From: Paenibacillus sp. H1-7
Lineage (GTDB): Bacteria; Bacillota; Bacilli; Paenibacillales; NBRC-103111
Assembly: GCF_022354825.1 (NCBI RefSeq)
Contig: NZ_CP031168.1
Location: 2,419,501 to 2,483,500 of the forward strand
Reading direction: 5' to 3'
DNA length: 64,000 nucleotides
Shown: positions 18,713 through 27,950 of the stretch, piece after piece
Layout: each line of letters begins with the position of its first letter
How positions within the stretch are numbered: position 1 is the first letter of the stretch
Notes under the pieces: model-generated
What the model was told of the DNA's origin: nothing
The model's input: the letters and a program-made list of their open reading frames with translations, nothing else
Databases searched by the model: none
Program-made: the position numbers and the translations under genes

Positions 18713-19639
18713 ATGCAACACTCGCACCAATCGCGAAAATCCTCCCTATGGCGGCAGGACCGCACGGCCTATTTATTTTTGCTGCCATGGCTCATCGGCT
18801 TCTTCTGTCTCACGCTCGGCCCGATGCTGGGCTCCTTGTATTTATCCATGACCAAGTTCAACCTGCTGACTCCGCCACGGTGGATCGGAACTGACAATTA
18901 TGTGGAAATTTTCAAGGGAGACGCCTCGTTCGTTCACTCTTTGGCACTAACGTTCCAATATGTGTTCCTATCCGTGCCGATTCGTCTTGCGTTCGCCCTG
19001 CTGGTGGCGCTGGTGCTGAATAAAGGCATCCGGGCACTGGGAATTTACCGCACGGTATATTACATACCTTCCCTTCTTGGAGGAAGCGTAGCCATTGCGA
19101 TCGTGTGGAGAAAGATATTCGACGGGGACGGGCTGCTGAACCACTTCTTAAGCTTGCTCGACATTCAAGGCCCGGCATGGATTGCCAATCCGAATTACGT
19201 GCTGCACACGATTGTGACGCTATCCGTTTGGCAGTTCGGCTCAGCGATGGTCATCTTCCTGGCCGGGTTGAAGCAGGTGCCCGCCGATTTGTATGAAGCG
19301 GCTCAAGTCGACGGAGCGGGGAAGGTCAAGCAATTCTTCAAAATTACGCTGCCTCTGCTGTCGCCGGTACTGTTCTTCAATCTCGTCATGAGCATCATCA
19401 ACTCGTTCCAGGTGTTCACCCCGGGCTTCATGATCGGGGACGGACGCGGGGGACCGCTCGATTCTACCTTATTTTATACGCTGTACTTGTACTTGAAGGG
19501 CTTTTCATTCTTCGATATGGGCTACGCTTCGGCACTTGCCTGGATCATGCTGGTCATCATAGCGGCGTTTACCGCGATTGTCTTCGTCACCTCGAAATAT
19601 TGGGTGTTTTATGGCGACGGCAAGGAAGGGAGGGGCTAA
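18713..19639 (+). CDS. Sugar ABC transporter permease, MalF/UgpA type
   Basis: A 308-residue inner-membrane permease with about six spans. FLLPWLIGFFCLTLGPML in span 1 and SLYLSMTKFNLL after it are typical of the UgpA/MalF branch, distinct from the LplB branch used elsewhere in the window. The EAA loop reads YEAAQVDGAGKVKQFFKITLP (Glu near residue 195). AAAGGAGG lies upstream of the ATG at 18713; the frame extends back to 18656 without support. Its stop is 3 bases before the partner permease, so the two are translated together. Confidence 0.93.
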   Translation: MQHSHQSRKSSLWRQDRTAYLFLLPWLIGFFCLTLGPMLGSLYLSMTKFNLLTPPRWIGTDNYVEIFKGDASFVHSLALTFQYVFLSVPIRLAFALLVALVLNKGIRALGIYRTVYYIPSLLGGSVAIAIVWRKIFDGDGLLNHFLSLLDIQGPAWIANPNYVLHTIVTLSVWQFGSAMVIFLAGLKQVPADLYEAAQVDGAGKVKQFFKITLPLLSPVLFFNLVMSIINSFQVFTPGFMIGDGRGGPLDSTLFYTLYLYLKGFSFFDMGYASALAWIMLVIIAAFTAIVFVTSKYWVFYGDGKEGRG

Positions 19640-19642
19640 CTT

Positions 19643-20482
19643 ATGACGCAGACCACGATGGTTAGCAAAATCGGCAAGCATACCGTGATCATCCTGCTCG
19701 GAATTGTCATGCTGTATCCGGTGCTCTGGCTGCTTGGCAGCTCGTTCAAGCCGAATGAGCTCATTTTTACCGATACGAGCCTTTGGCCGTCCGTTTTTAC
19801 GCTGGATAATTACGTGAACGGCTGGAAGGGACTGCAGGGAACGACGTTCGCGACCTTTTTCGCCAACTCGCTGCAAATTTCCGTCCTCTCCGTGCTGGGG
19901 AACGTCATTACTTGCTCCTTAACCGCCTTCGCCTTCGCCAGACTCGAATTCCGCGGGAAAAAGCTGTGGTTCAGCCTGATGCTCGTTACGATCATGCTGC
20001 CCTACCATGTGACGCTCGTACCGCAGTATGTGCTGTATAACAAGTTCGAGTGGATCAATACGTTCTATCCGTTGACCGTGCCCAAGTGGCTCGCTCACGA
20101 TTCGTTCTTCATCCTGCTGATGGTCCAGTTTATCCGCGGCATTCCGAAGGAGCTGGATGAAAGCGCGACGATCGACGGCTGCGGGCCAAGCCAGATCTAC
20201 TGGCAAATTGTGCTGCCGCTACTGGTACCTGCACTCATTACGACGTCCATTTTCACGTTCATCTGGACGTGGGATGACTTTTTCAGCCAGATGATTTATT
20301 TGAACAACATCAAGCTGTTTACCGTGCAGCTCGGCATCCGGTCGCTATTCGACCCTTCCGGTCAATCGGATTGGGGCGCGCTGCTCGCCATGTCCGTTCT
20401 GTCGCTTGTCCCGATCATGGCGATCTTTCTCGCTTTCCAGAAGCATTTTGTCGATGGAATCGCTACGACGGGCTTAAAGTAA
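19643..20482 (+). CDS. Sugar ABC transporter permease, MalG/UgpE type
   Basis: A 279-residue permease with about six spans, partner of the preceding gene. The sequence GIVMLYPVLWLLGSSFKP begins the protein, the EAA-type loop reads LDESATIDGCGPSQIYWQIVLP, and the tail FLAFQKHFVDGIATTGLK is the classic MalG-type ending. An AGGGAGGGG ribosome site lies in the end of the upstream gene. The binding-protein gene starts about 40 bases downstream. Confidence 0.94.
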   Translation: MTQTTMVSKIGKHTVIILLGIVMLYPVLWLLGSSFKPNELIFTDTSLWPSVFTLDNYVNGWKGLQGTTFATFFANSLQISVLSVLGNVITCSLTAFAFARLEFRGKKLWFSLMLVTIMLPYHVTLVPQYVLYNKFEWINTFYPLTVPKWLAHDSFFILLMVQFIRGIPKELDESATIDGCGPSQIYWQIVLPLLVPALITTSIFTFIWTWDDFFSQMIYLNNIKLFTVQLGIRSLFDPSGQSDWGALLAMSVLSLVPIMAIFLAFQKHFVDGIATTGLK

Positions 20483-20523
20483 ACCGACTTTTCCAAAAGC
20501 ATTTTATTAGGGGGATGGCAACG

Positions 20524-21855
20524 ATGAAAAAGAGCCTTTTTGTACTGATGAGCGCATTGATGACTTTAACTACGGCCTGCTCCGGCGGAACGGGAACCGG
20601 AAGCGCAGGGAATGCGGCGACGGACACCAAGCCGGCTGCCGGCGGGGACAAAGCAGCTCCGGTTGAGCTCAGAATCATGTGGTGGGGCGATCAGAAGCGC
20701 GCCGACCTGACCAATGCGGCACTGCGCAAATTCGAAGAGAAGTATCCGAACATTAAGGTCGTGGGCGAGTTTGCGCCCAGCTCCGGCTACTTCGATAAGC
20801 TGAACACGCAGCTGGCCTCCGGCACGGCGCCGGATGTCTTTTTCCTCGGCGGCAACATGGTCGATTATGCGAACAAAGGCGTGCTGCTGGATCTCGCTCC
20901 GTACGTCGGCAAAGAGCTGAACCTGAACGACATGGACAAGGGCATGATCGAGTACGGTACGGTAAAAGGCAAGCTGCTGCATATTTCTGCAGGGGCGAAC
21001 GCAAGGGGAATCGTGGTCAATACGGATTTGTTCAACAAGGCGGGCATCCCGGTGCCGAAGGACGGCTGGACTTGGGACGATTATGCCAAGGTGAGCAAGG
21101 AGCTGGCCGACAAGCTCGGCAAAGGCTACTACGGTACCTATGATTTTACGGTGGACGGCATGGACATATCGCTCAAGCAGCGAGGGAAAATGCTCTATGA
21201 TATGGACAATGCGAAGCTAGGCTTCGAGCAGAAGGATGCGGAAGAATGGTTCGCGTATTGGGAAAAAATGCGCAAGGACGGCGGTGTCGTCACGCCGGAG
21301 CAGCAGGTATCGAATCCGCCGAACGATACGAGCAAATCGCTGATCGTGACCGGCAAGGTCGCCATGAACCTGATCGCCTCCAACCAATTGGTGGCGCATC
21401 AGAACCTGACCAAGGATAAGCTGACGCTCGTACAAGTGCCTCGCGGACCGAAGGGTACCGGTGTCGTATTCGAGTCAAGCCAAGGCCTGTCCGGCTATGC
21501 CAAAACGAAGCATCCGAAGGAAGTCGCGACGCTAATGAATTACTGGATCAACGATCCGGATGCCGCCAAGATCTTAGGCAACGACCGCGGCGTGCCGGTA
21601 ACGGCGCCGATGCGCGAGCTGTTGAAGAAGGACGCGAATCCGATCGACCAGCTCATCTATGATTATACGAGCCGCGTCTCCGAGGCAACGACCAAGGAGC
21701 CGGTGAAAGTAAGCTACAATCCTCCGGGCTTTACCGAATATTCGAAGCTGGCGGATACGACCGTGCAGGAGGTTTGGTTCGGCAAAAAGACGGTGCAGAA
21801 GGCGGTTGAAGATTTCTACAACGGCACGCTGAAAATTTTCAACAACAATAAATAA
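20524..21855 (+). CDS. Extracellular sugar-binding lipoprotein (family 1)
   Basis: A 443-residue binding protein of the size usual for MalE/UgpB-type family-1 proteins, smaller than the LipO-type proteins elsewhere in the window. A signal peptide ends at Cys19 (LTTAC), a somewhat loose lipobox, followed by a Gly/Ser/Thr-rich linker. LRIMWWGDQKRADLTNAALRKFEEKYPNI-type opening and the TNAAL...NIKV and LASGTAPDVFFL motifs are standard. AGGGGG lies 9 bases before the ATG at 20524; an ATG at 20515 is in frame but too close. It feeds the MalF/MalG-type permeases just upstream. Confidence 0.93.
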   Translation: MKKSLFVLMSALMTLTTACSGGTGTGSAGNAATDTKPAAGGDKAAPVELRIMWWGDQKRADLTNAALRKFEEKYPNIKVVGEFAPSSGYFDKLNTQLASGTAPDVFFLGGNMVDYANKGVLLDLAPYVGKELNLNDMDKGMIEYGTVKGKLLHISAGANARGIVVNTDLFNKAGIPVPKDGWTWDDYAKVSKELADKLGKGYYGTYDFTVDGMDISLKQRGKMLYDMDNAKLGFEQKDAEEWFAYWEKMRKDGGVVTPEQQVSNPPNDTSKSLIVTGKVAMNLIASNQLVAHQNLTKDKLTLVQVPRGPKGTGVVFESSQGLSGYAKTKHPKEVATLMNYWINDPDAAKILGNDRGVPVTAPMRELLKKDANPIDQLIYDYTSRVSEATTKEPVKVSYNPPGFTEYSKLADTTVQEVWFGKKTVQKAVEDFYNGTLKIFNNNK

Positions 21856-21876
21856 AGCATTGCCTGCTGCGTTTTC

Positions 21877-21912
21877 AAGCTCAGCCTGTCGGACGGCAGA
21901 CTGGGCTTTTCT
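21877..21912 (+). terminator. Attenuating terminator-like hairpin
   Basis: AAGCTCAG (21877-21884) pairs with CTGGGCTT (21901-21908) with one G-U, followed by a short TTTT. It may partly reduce transcription from the transporter genes into the two glycosidase genes. Confidence 0.45.
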
Positions 21913-21946
21913 GCAGCCAGGCAGGATATGAGGGGAGTTATCGGGA

Positions 21947-23611
21947 ATGAGCCGCGAGCTGTTGGAGCGATTAAGAGGAATCGATACGGAATCGAAGTTG
22001 GGGGCATTGGGCAAACCCTCCGATCGGCAGGCTATGGAGGAATGGGAGCGATCCGGTGTGAAATTCGCCGCTTCGTCGGAGTCGTTTGAGGCTGTTTATT
22101 ACAACGCCCTGCGCAAGCTGATTGATTGTATCGTACCGCCGGATCAGGAGGGGCGAGGCAAGCCGATCCTTCACGAGGGCGGCGTGTACCTGGGCTGCTG
22201 GCTGGAGAGCACGGGCACGATCAACGCTGAGCTGCTGTCGAGATTTATTCCTTCGGTATCGGAAGCAAGCTACGAGCTGTTCGCCGATTACCAGCGGGCA
22301 GACGGGCTGATGCCTTACAAAATAACGGAGCATGGTCCGGCCTACCGGCAAATTCAGCTCGTGACTCCGCTCGCGAGAAGCGTCTGGAACCATTACCGGT
22401 TGAACGGGCGGAACAAAGCCTTTTTACGCAAAATGTACGAAGCGATGGTCCGCTACGATGCATGGCTGATGGCGAACCGCAACACGAGAGGCACGGGGTG
22501 CATCGAGGCGTTCAGCACGTTCGACACGGGGCATGACGGCTCGCCGCGCTTCTGGCATGTGGCGGATACGCCGCATCTGAGCGACGCTTCGCAGTGCAAT
22601 CCCGATTCGCAGATCCTGCCGTTCTTGGCGCCGGATTTGACGGCGAACGTCTACTGCCAGCGAGTCTACTTAGCGCGCATCGCCGCGGAGCTCGGAGAAG
22701 AAGGCTCCATGTGGGAGGACAAGGCGGCAGCCAGCCTGCAGAGCCTGATGGAGCACTGCTATGATGCGGAGGACGTGTTCTTCTACGATCAAGACCGAAA
22801 TGGACAGATGGTGAAGGTCCAGTCCGATGTGCTGCTCAGGGTAATGGCCTGTGAGGTGGGAGACCATGGGCTGTTCGCCGCCGTGCTGCGTAAATATCTG
22901 CTCAATACAAGGAAATTTTTCGCCAAGTATCCTTTGACCTCGATTGCGATGGACGATCCGCGGTTCGATCCGTCCTCCAACTATAACAGCTGGGCGGGAC
23001 CGACGAACTTCCTGACGCTCATCCGGACGCCGCATGCCTTCGAGCATCACGGACGCTATGTGGAGCTTACCTGGATTATGCAGCCTATTTTATCGGCTTT
23101 GTCCCGGATGAGCCGGTTCGGTCAAGTGATAAGTCCTTGGACGGGGGAAGAGGGATATACCGAAACCTATTCGCCGGCGATGCTGTGCCTGCTCGACTAT
23201 GTCGAGCGGCTCTGCGGCATTTTGCCGACGCGCGACGGAGAGCTGTGGTTTACAGGCTTGGTGCCGTACGCCATGGATCATGGCCATGAGGTGGCGGAAG
23301 AAACAGCCTACAGCCGGAGGATCGACGGGATGCTGTACGAGCTCGTGAATACGCGGGCCGGCTCCGAAGTATACCGTGACGGAGAACAGAAGCCGAATCT
23401 CCGGTTTCCGAACGGAGTCCGTGCGGTGACCGATCGCAAGGGGGAGCTAAGGGCGATTGTCGGGATGACCGTGCGCCAAGTCCAGGGGCATGTCCATTAT
23501 AACGGACAGGAGCTTCCGTTCACGATAAACGGCAACGAGATCTTGGAGCTGCGCAAGGAGGAACTCGTCCGCATCAGCGATATCGGCGTCATTCCTCCTA
23601 GTTATTCGTGA
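21947..23611 (+). CDS. MGH1-like glycoside hydrolase, (alpha/alpha)6 barrel
   Basis: A 554-residue soluble protein with no signal peptide. The sequence resembles the GH63/mannosylglycerate-hydrolase-like (MGH1-like) catalytic domain: LHEGGVYLGCWLESTGTIN, DGLMPYKIT, then the WAPNxG-related segment NYNSWAGPTNFL and the acidic PWTGEEGYTETYSPA segment, which probably supplies catalytic Glu residues. Helix-rich composition fits an alpha-toroid. GAGGGGAG lies 9 bases before the ATG. It follows the binding-protein gene and precedes a GH43-like gene, so it likely cleaves the imported oligosaccharide in the cytoplasm. The exact linkage is unknown. Confidence 0.8.
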   Translation: MSRELLERLRGIDTESKLGALGKPSDRQAMEEWERSGVKFAASSESFEAVYYNALRKLIDCIVPPDQEGRGKPILHEGGVYLGCWLESTGTINAELLSRFIPSVSEASYELFADYQRADGLMPYKITEHGPAYRQIQLVTPLARSVWNHYRLNGRNKAFLRKMYEAMVRYDAWLMANRNTRGTGCIEAFSTFDTGHDGSPRFWHVADTPHLSDASQCNPDSQILPFLAPDLTANVYCQRVYLARIAAELGEEGSMWEDKAAASLQSLMEHCYDAEDVFFYDQDRNGQMVKVQSDVLLRVMACEVGDHGLFAAVLRKYLLNTRKFFAKYPLTSIAMDDPRFDPSSNYNSWAGPTNFLTLIRTPHAFEHHGRYVELTWIMQPILSALSRMSRFGQVISPWTGEEGYTETYSPAMLCLLDYVERLCGILPTRDGELWFTGLVPYAMDHGHEVAEETAYSRRIDGMLYELVNTRAGSEVYRDGEQKPNLRFPNGVRAVTDRKGELRAIVGMTVRQVQGHVHYNGQELPFTINGNEILELRKEELVRISDIGVIPPSYS

Positions 23612-23681
23612 ATGCAGCAGGCGCAGGATCCACATACATGGAGCTTTTAGAACCATCTACAGCTGAAGGAGTGTGACGAGC

Positions 23682-24578
23682 ATGCTTAAACAATCATGCG
23701 AGATACAAATCCGGGACCCTTATGTGGTTCCGGTGGAGGCCGAGCAAAAATATTATTTATTCGGCAGCACGGATGCGAATATATGGGGCAAAGGAACCGG
23801 ATTTGACGTGTATGTCGGCTCCGATTTGGAGCAATGGGACGGGCCGTTTCCTGTGTTTCGTCCGGAGGAAAGCTTCTATGCCGAGGACAATTTCTGGGCG
23901 CCGGAAGTATACGCGTATCAAGGACGCTATTATATGTTTGCTACGTTCAGACGCAAAGCGAACGGCAAGCTCGGGACGGCCGTGCTGACGTCGGACAGCC
24001 TGTTGGGGCCTTTCCAGCCGCACAGTGAAGGTCCGGTGACGCCTTATGAGTGGAATTGTCTGGATGGGACGCTGCACATTGACGAGTCGGGAAAGCCTTG
24101 GATGGTGTTCTGCCACGAGTGGAAGGATATCTCCGACGGCGAAATTTGCGCAGCGCGGCTGCAGGAAGACCTGAGCGCGCTTCAAGGCGAACCGATTACA
24201 CTATTCCGTGCCTCGGAAGCGTCTTGGGCAACGCCTCTGCCGCTGTCTGAGAAAATAAAGTCGCTGACCAACTATGTGACGGACGGTCCGTTTCTCCATC
24301 GTACGGCCGAAGGCGGCCTGATCATGCTGTGGGCGAGCTTTGTGCACGGAAGCTATGCCTTGGGTGTGGCGAAATCGGTAAGCGGCCATGTCGAGGGGCC
24401 GTGGATTCAAGAGGTAGAGCCGCTGTTTCAAAGTGACGGCGGGCATGGAATGATCTTCCGCACCTTCGACGGAAGGCTCATGCTGACGATTCATACGCCG
24501 AACCGAACGCCGGACGAGAGGCCGATTTTTCTCGAGCTTGCGTTCGTTGACGGAAGGCTTACATTGAAGAAGTCATAA
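23682..24578 (+). CDS. GH43-like five-bladed propeller glycosidase
   Basis: A 298-residue protein with no signal peptide. Its motifs match the GH43/GH32/GH62 beta-propeller fold: IRDPYVV (Asp12, candidate base), EDNFWAPEVY (Glu75), LDGTLHID (Asp128, candidate pKa modulator) and FCHEWKD (Glu146, candidate acid), followed by a conserved DGGHGMIF segment near the C-terminus. Members act on arabinose, xylose or galactose linkages. GAAGGAG (23665-23671) suits the ATG at 23682; an upstream in-frame GTG at 23673 is too close. It is the last gene of the YesM-to-glycosidase operon, which ends at the terminator at 24591. Confidence 0.85.
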   Translation: MLKQSCEIQIRDPYVVPVEAEQKYYLFGSTDANIWGKGTGFDVYVGSDLEQWDGPFPVFRPEESFYAEDNFWAPEVYAYQGRYYMFATFRRKANGKLGTAVLTSDSLLGPFQPHSEGPVTPYEWNCLDGTLHIDESGKPWMVFCHEWKDISDGEICAARLQEDLSALQGEPITLFRASEASWATPLPLSEKIKSLTNYVTDGPFLHRTAEGGLIMLWASFVHGSYALGVAKSVSGHVEGPWIQEVEPLFQSDGGHGMIFRTFDGRLMLTIHTPNRTPDERPIFLELAFVDGRLTLKKS

Positions 24579-24590
24579 GCTTAAAAGCAG

Positions 24591-24626
24591 GCGCCATCCT
24601 CTGAAGCCGAGGTATGGCGCTTTTTG
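24591..24626 (+). terminator. Rho-independent terminator after the GH43-like gene
   Basis: GCGCCAT (24591-24597) pairs with ATGGCGC (24614-24620), with an inner CCTC/GAGG stem, followed by TTTTTG. It ends the 15195-24578 unit just before a gene on the opposite strand. Confidence 0.85.
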
Positions 24627-24644
24627 TATGAGCTCGTTACCGGT

Positions 24645-26018
24645 TTATTGAAGGAAGGATGCGAGATCGTTGGCGCCCAACGAAGTGATTGAATCGACTT
24701 CGAGCTTAACGTTGGTGTAGTACTTCAACCCTCCGGAGAAGACACATTCGAATGCGGTAGGCATCCCTTTACCATTAGCTGCATCGGTAGTCAGTTCAAG
24801 CGGTACCGTTCCCATTACTTGACCTTTCTGATCCGTGAAGGTGATTCGTCCTTTCACTCGATTCGCTCCCTTCGCATCAAGCTCGTACTGCCCTTTGATA
24901 ACGCTGTATTCTCCGTCCTGTTTCACACTTACATTTCCAAGCCGGAATTTCGGCTGTGCTGGATCGACGATATCCATGGCTGCAGAAGCATCAAGTTCAG
25001 GGTTCTTTTTATCGTTCATCCTAACGATCTGCACTGTTGCGTAAGTATACCCTTGATCCAAGCTGCCGTCCACCAACAGATCAACCGATTTCTCCTCAGT
25101 ACTGTTTAGCTCAGCATGACCTGTTCTAGAGGCAGCGACTCGCTCGCCCTTTTCATTATACCAATTGAGCTTGAAATCGACAGGCATAGCTTCCTTGACT
25201 TCACGCCACTTCGGTCCAAGCTTTACATCTACAGTCATAAGCGTCAGCTTAGGATCTTTCTCATCTTTGCGCCTATAACCAAAATCAACTTCCAGAATGT
25301 GATGCGCATCCACCGCATTCGCCTCGTACAGCTTAAACCAGACAGGCCCTAACCAGGAATCGGTTCGATGCCAATTGTGCCATACTTCATTGACCTTTAC
25401 AGTTTGCGCAGATAGACTGGAGCCTGTTTGCAACCCGTAAGGAAATCGCATCAATGGCGTGAGATCCGACAATTCCACTTCCTCTTGAACCTCTCTAACT
25501 CCTTCTAAAAAATACATAGGACGAATCCATTTGTCCCCGGACCTCGTTTCGATCAAATAATTATCATCCCATTTTGCTTTGGTGATCACAATTTGAGGCG
25601 CCAATTGCCCGCCGGTTGGCTCTGACAGCAGTGGATCGTTATAGAGCGGTTCGACCCGACTAAGATCGAATTTGGTCACGAACGGCTGCGGATTACCGAG
25701 CAAAGCCAGGTTAGGAGCTATCCATCGATCACCAAGCCATGTGGAGACTAAGTAAATGGGTCTTATGTAGCCTTCGCCATGTCCCCATCGGACCTCGCGT
25801 GTCTTCAAAATTTTCAACGTCTGTGGCCCCAGTAGTCCTATCTCTCTCCGCTGATCATCATAAATGGAAGTGTCTGCTAGTAAAGTGATCGTATCCGCAC
25901 CTGGATGAGGAAGCTCTAAGACATTGGATTCCGCATAAGCGCTATTCACCCACCCTATGTCACTCATACACAGAAACCAACTGATTACTAAAGCTAACGC
26001 CTCTCTTTTTCGCATCAT
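24645..26018 (-). CDS. Secreted protein with repeated SH3-like modules
   Basis: A 457-residue protein with a signal peptide (hydrophobic LALVISWFLCMSDIGWV, likely cleaved after SAYA). The mature N-terminal half holds three related modules of about 75 residues, each with a tryptophan-rich core: WLGDRWIAPN, SGDKWIRPMYF and DSWLGPVWF. The spacing and the repeated sequence pattern (a strand introducing LLG/LAPQ then a K/R-rich strand) suggest SH3b- or GW-like wall-binding modules. The C-terminal 200 residues look like an all-beta domain of unknown type. It may bind cell-wall or envelope polymer. It stands alone, convergent with the GH43-like gene. Function is inference from repeat pattern only. 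Confidence 0.8.
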   Translation of the reverse strand: MMRKREALALVISWFLCMSDIGWVNSAYAESNVLELPHPGADTITLLADTSIYDDQRREIGLLGPQTLKILKTREVRWGHGEGYIRPIYLVSTWLGDRWIAPNLALLGNPQPFVTKFDLSRVEPLYNDPLLSEPTGGQLAPQIVITKAKWDDNYLIETRSGDKWIRPMYFLEGVREVQEEVELSDLTPLMRFPYGLQTGSSLSAQTVKVNEVWHNWHRTDSWLGPVWFKLYEANAVDAHHILEVDFGYRRKDEKDPKLTLMTVDVKLGPKWREVKEAMPVDFKLNWYNEKGERVAASRTGHAELNSTEEKSVDLLVDGSLDQGYTYATVQIVRMNDKKNPELDASAAMDIVDPAQPKFRLGNVSVKQDGEYSVIKGQYELDAKGANRVKGRITFTDQKGQVMGTVPLELTTDAANGKGMPTAFECVFSGGLKYYTNVKLEVDSITSLGANDLASFLQ

Positions 26019-26378
26019 TGCTGCTTGCCGCCTCTCTCAATAATGATTTATTCAGTGCTTGATTTCCTTTTTTTAACAAACTTTATTTTACCGCAAACTC
26101 AGCCGTTAAAGTAGATTTTAATTCCGTGGAACAATTGTAAAAAAGGCTCTCTTTCGCAAATACATTGGGTATCCGGCATATTGCATTTGCTGTTGAAGAT
26201 ATTGAATCCATTTCGCCAAATTGAAAATGAAAGGCCGGAGTAAAATTACCGGAGCTCCCCATTTTAAGGCTAAACTACATGACGATTGTATAAAAAGAGT
26301 ACGGTTATCTAAATACAAATGATTAGTATAATCGCTAGAATAAAGGTGTGATTAACATATTGAAAGGGAGCGAAGTAG
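26019..26378. other. Intergenic region, no gene seen
   Basis: A 360-base A+T-rich gap between divergent genes. A TATAAT-like -10 sequence sits at 26327-26332 ahead of the PhyH-HEAT gene, but no good -35 element is visible at 17 bases. The short open frame at 26118-26318 (-) has no ribosome site. Nothing else is recognised. Confidence 0.4.
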
Positions 26379-27941
26379 ATGCTTGATGCCAAATATTTGT
26401 TGACGGATGAACAAATGGTCCATTTCATTACGAAAGGATATCTTGTGCTGCAGAACGATCTGCCTGAAGAGCTTCATCAGAATGTCATGAGCAAAATTTA
26501 TCGGGTGCTTCACGAAGAGGGGAACCCTGGAAACAATATTCTTCCGCGAGTACCGGAGATACAAGAATTTTTCGATACACCTACGGTCAAGGGGGCATTA
26601 ACGAGTGTATTAGGTCCTGACTATTACATGCATCCGCACAGACATTGTCACTACAATAAGCCCAAGAGTACGACGCCAGGCGGCGGGCAATGGCATAAAG
26701 ACGGCTTCTGGTCATCTATGCGCTCTCATCGGCCTTGGTGGGCGATAATTTTTTATTACACGCAGGATATTACCGAAGAGCTTGGGCCAACAGCCATCAT
26801 GCCGGGTACTCAGTATTACGAAAAGTTTATTGGAGATAAAGGCGAAACGCTGCTTCCCACAGGCAAGGCTGGAACGATGGTTCTGGTGCATTTCGATTTA
26901 TGGCATAAAGCTTCGCTCAATGTTTCTGACCTTGACCGTTATATGTTGAAGTTCCAGTTTGTCCGGTTAAAAGCGCCGGAGTATCCGAGTTGGAACCACC
27001 TGAACAAAGAAATGGCCATACCCGATGGTCTGCCTGCTCAGCATCTGAACTTATGGCAGGATGTTTGGAATTGGTTACGCGGTGTACACGAAACTAGACA
27101 AGACAGCGGGCCAGCAGATGAAGCACGATTATTGCTTCTGCAAAACGAGCTCAGCTCAGAGGATGCGGAAGCTCGCGGCAAGGCGGCTGATGAGCTGGGA
27201 ATTCTGGGTGAGGCTGCAGGCGCATACGCCTCTGCGCTCGGAAGCTTATTGAATGATCCTGTTGAAACTGCTGCATTGAACGCTGCATATGCACTTGGAA
27301 GGATGGGTGACAACGGCATCGAAGAATTGGTGAGTCAATTATCCAATGGAACGAATCTGACGGCGGAGAGGGCGGCTTACGGCCTGCAGGGAGCGAGCGC
27401 TGAAGCAATTCCCGGGCTGCTAACGACTCTGAAGCATCCGGATGAGAAACGAAGAGGACTTGCAGCGTTCGTCCTCGGCATGATTGGACCTTCTGCGCAA
27501 GAAGCGGTACCGGCTCTTATTGCGAGCCTGGAGGACGACAGCGAATGGGTTCGGCGGAATGCAGTCGAAGCTCTGGGGATGATCGGGAATCCTTCCGATC
27601 AAGTCGTTCCGGCATTAACGAACGCATTGGTGGATTCATTGCTAACCGAAGCAAGAGAGGGGCAGAGTTCAAGCGATGTGTACGTACAGCAGCAAAAATA
27701 TATCGGCAATAAAATCGGTTACACAGCGGCATTGTCTTTGCTCCGCACAGGCAGAGAGGGAGACGCACAACAAGTTGTCAGTGCATTGGAGCAAGCTCTG
27801 AAAAGCAAAGACCGATACGTTCGTGCCTATGCTTCGGAGGCATTGACCCATCTGCGCACGAATGAAGCGATCGACGTCCTTATCAGATATTACCGTTCAT
27901 CCCGCTGGTGCCCCGATACAAGCAAAGCAAGCACTTTCTAA
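26379..27941 (+). CDS. PhyH-family Fe(II)/2-oxoglutarate dioxygenase fused to HEAT repeats
   Basis: A 520-residue two-part protein. Residues 1-240 are a phytanoyl-CoA dioxygenase-like double-stranded beta-helix with iron ligands His106 and Asp108 (WHKDG) and distal His176 (LWHKAS); Arg187 is a candidate 2-oxoglutarate-binding residue. Residues about 245-500 form five or more HEAT/PBS-lyase-type helical repeats (for example AAYALGRMG, AAFVLGMIG and AVEALGMIG). The dioxygenase half would hydroxylate a small molecule or polymer, and the HEAT half probably binds a partner. GAAAGGGAG precedes the ATG. An enolase-superfamily gene follows 93 bases on. Substrate is unknown. Confidence 0.9.
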   Translation: MLDAKYLLTDEQMVHFITKGYLVLQNDLPEELHQNVMSKIYRVLHEEGNPGNNILPRVPEIQEFFDTPTVKGALTSVLGPDYYMHPHRHCHYNKPKSTTPGGGQWHKDGFWSSMRSHRPWWAIIFYYTQDITEELGPTAIMPGTQYYEKFIGDKGETLLPTGKAGTMVLVHFDLWHKASLNVSDLDRYMLKFQFVRLKAPEYPSWNHLNKEMAIPDGLPAQHLNLWQDVWNWLRGVHETRQDSGPADEARLLLLQNELSSEDAEARGKAADELGILGEAAGAYASALGSLLNDPVETAALNAAYALGRMGDNGIEELVSQLSNGTNLTAERAAYGLQGASAEAIPGLLTTLKHPDEKRRGLAAFVLGMIGPSAQEAVPALIASLEDDSEWVRRNAVEALGMIGNPSDQVVPALTNALVDSLLTEAREGQSSSDVYVQQQKYIGNKIGYTAALSLLRTGREGDAQQVVSALEQALKSKDRYVRAYASEALTHLRTNEAIDVLIRYYRSSRWCPDTSKASTF

Positions 27942-27950
27942 AATCAAACT

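Noticed and set aside
26118-26318. 66-codon minus-strand open frame
   Set aside because: No ribosome site and no signal; an A+T-rich intergenic chance frame.
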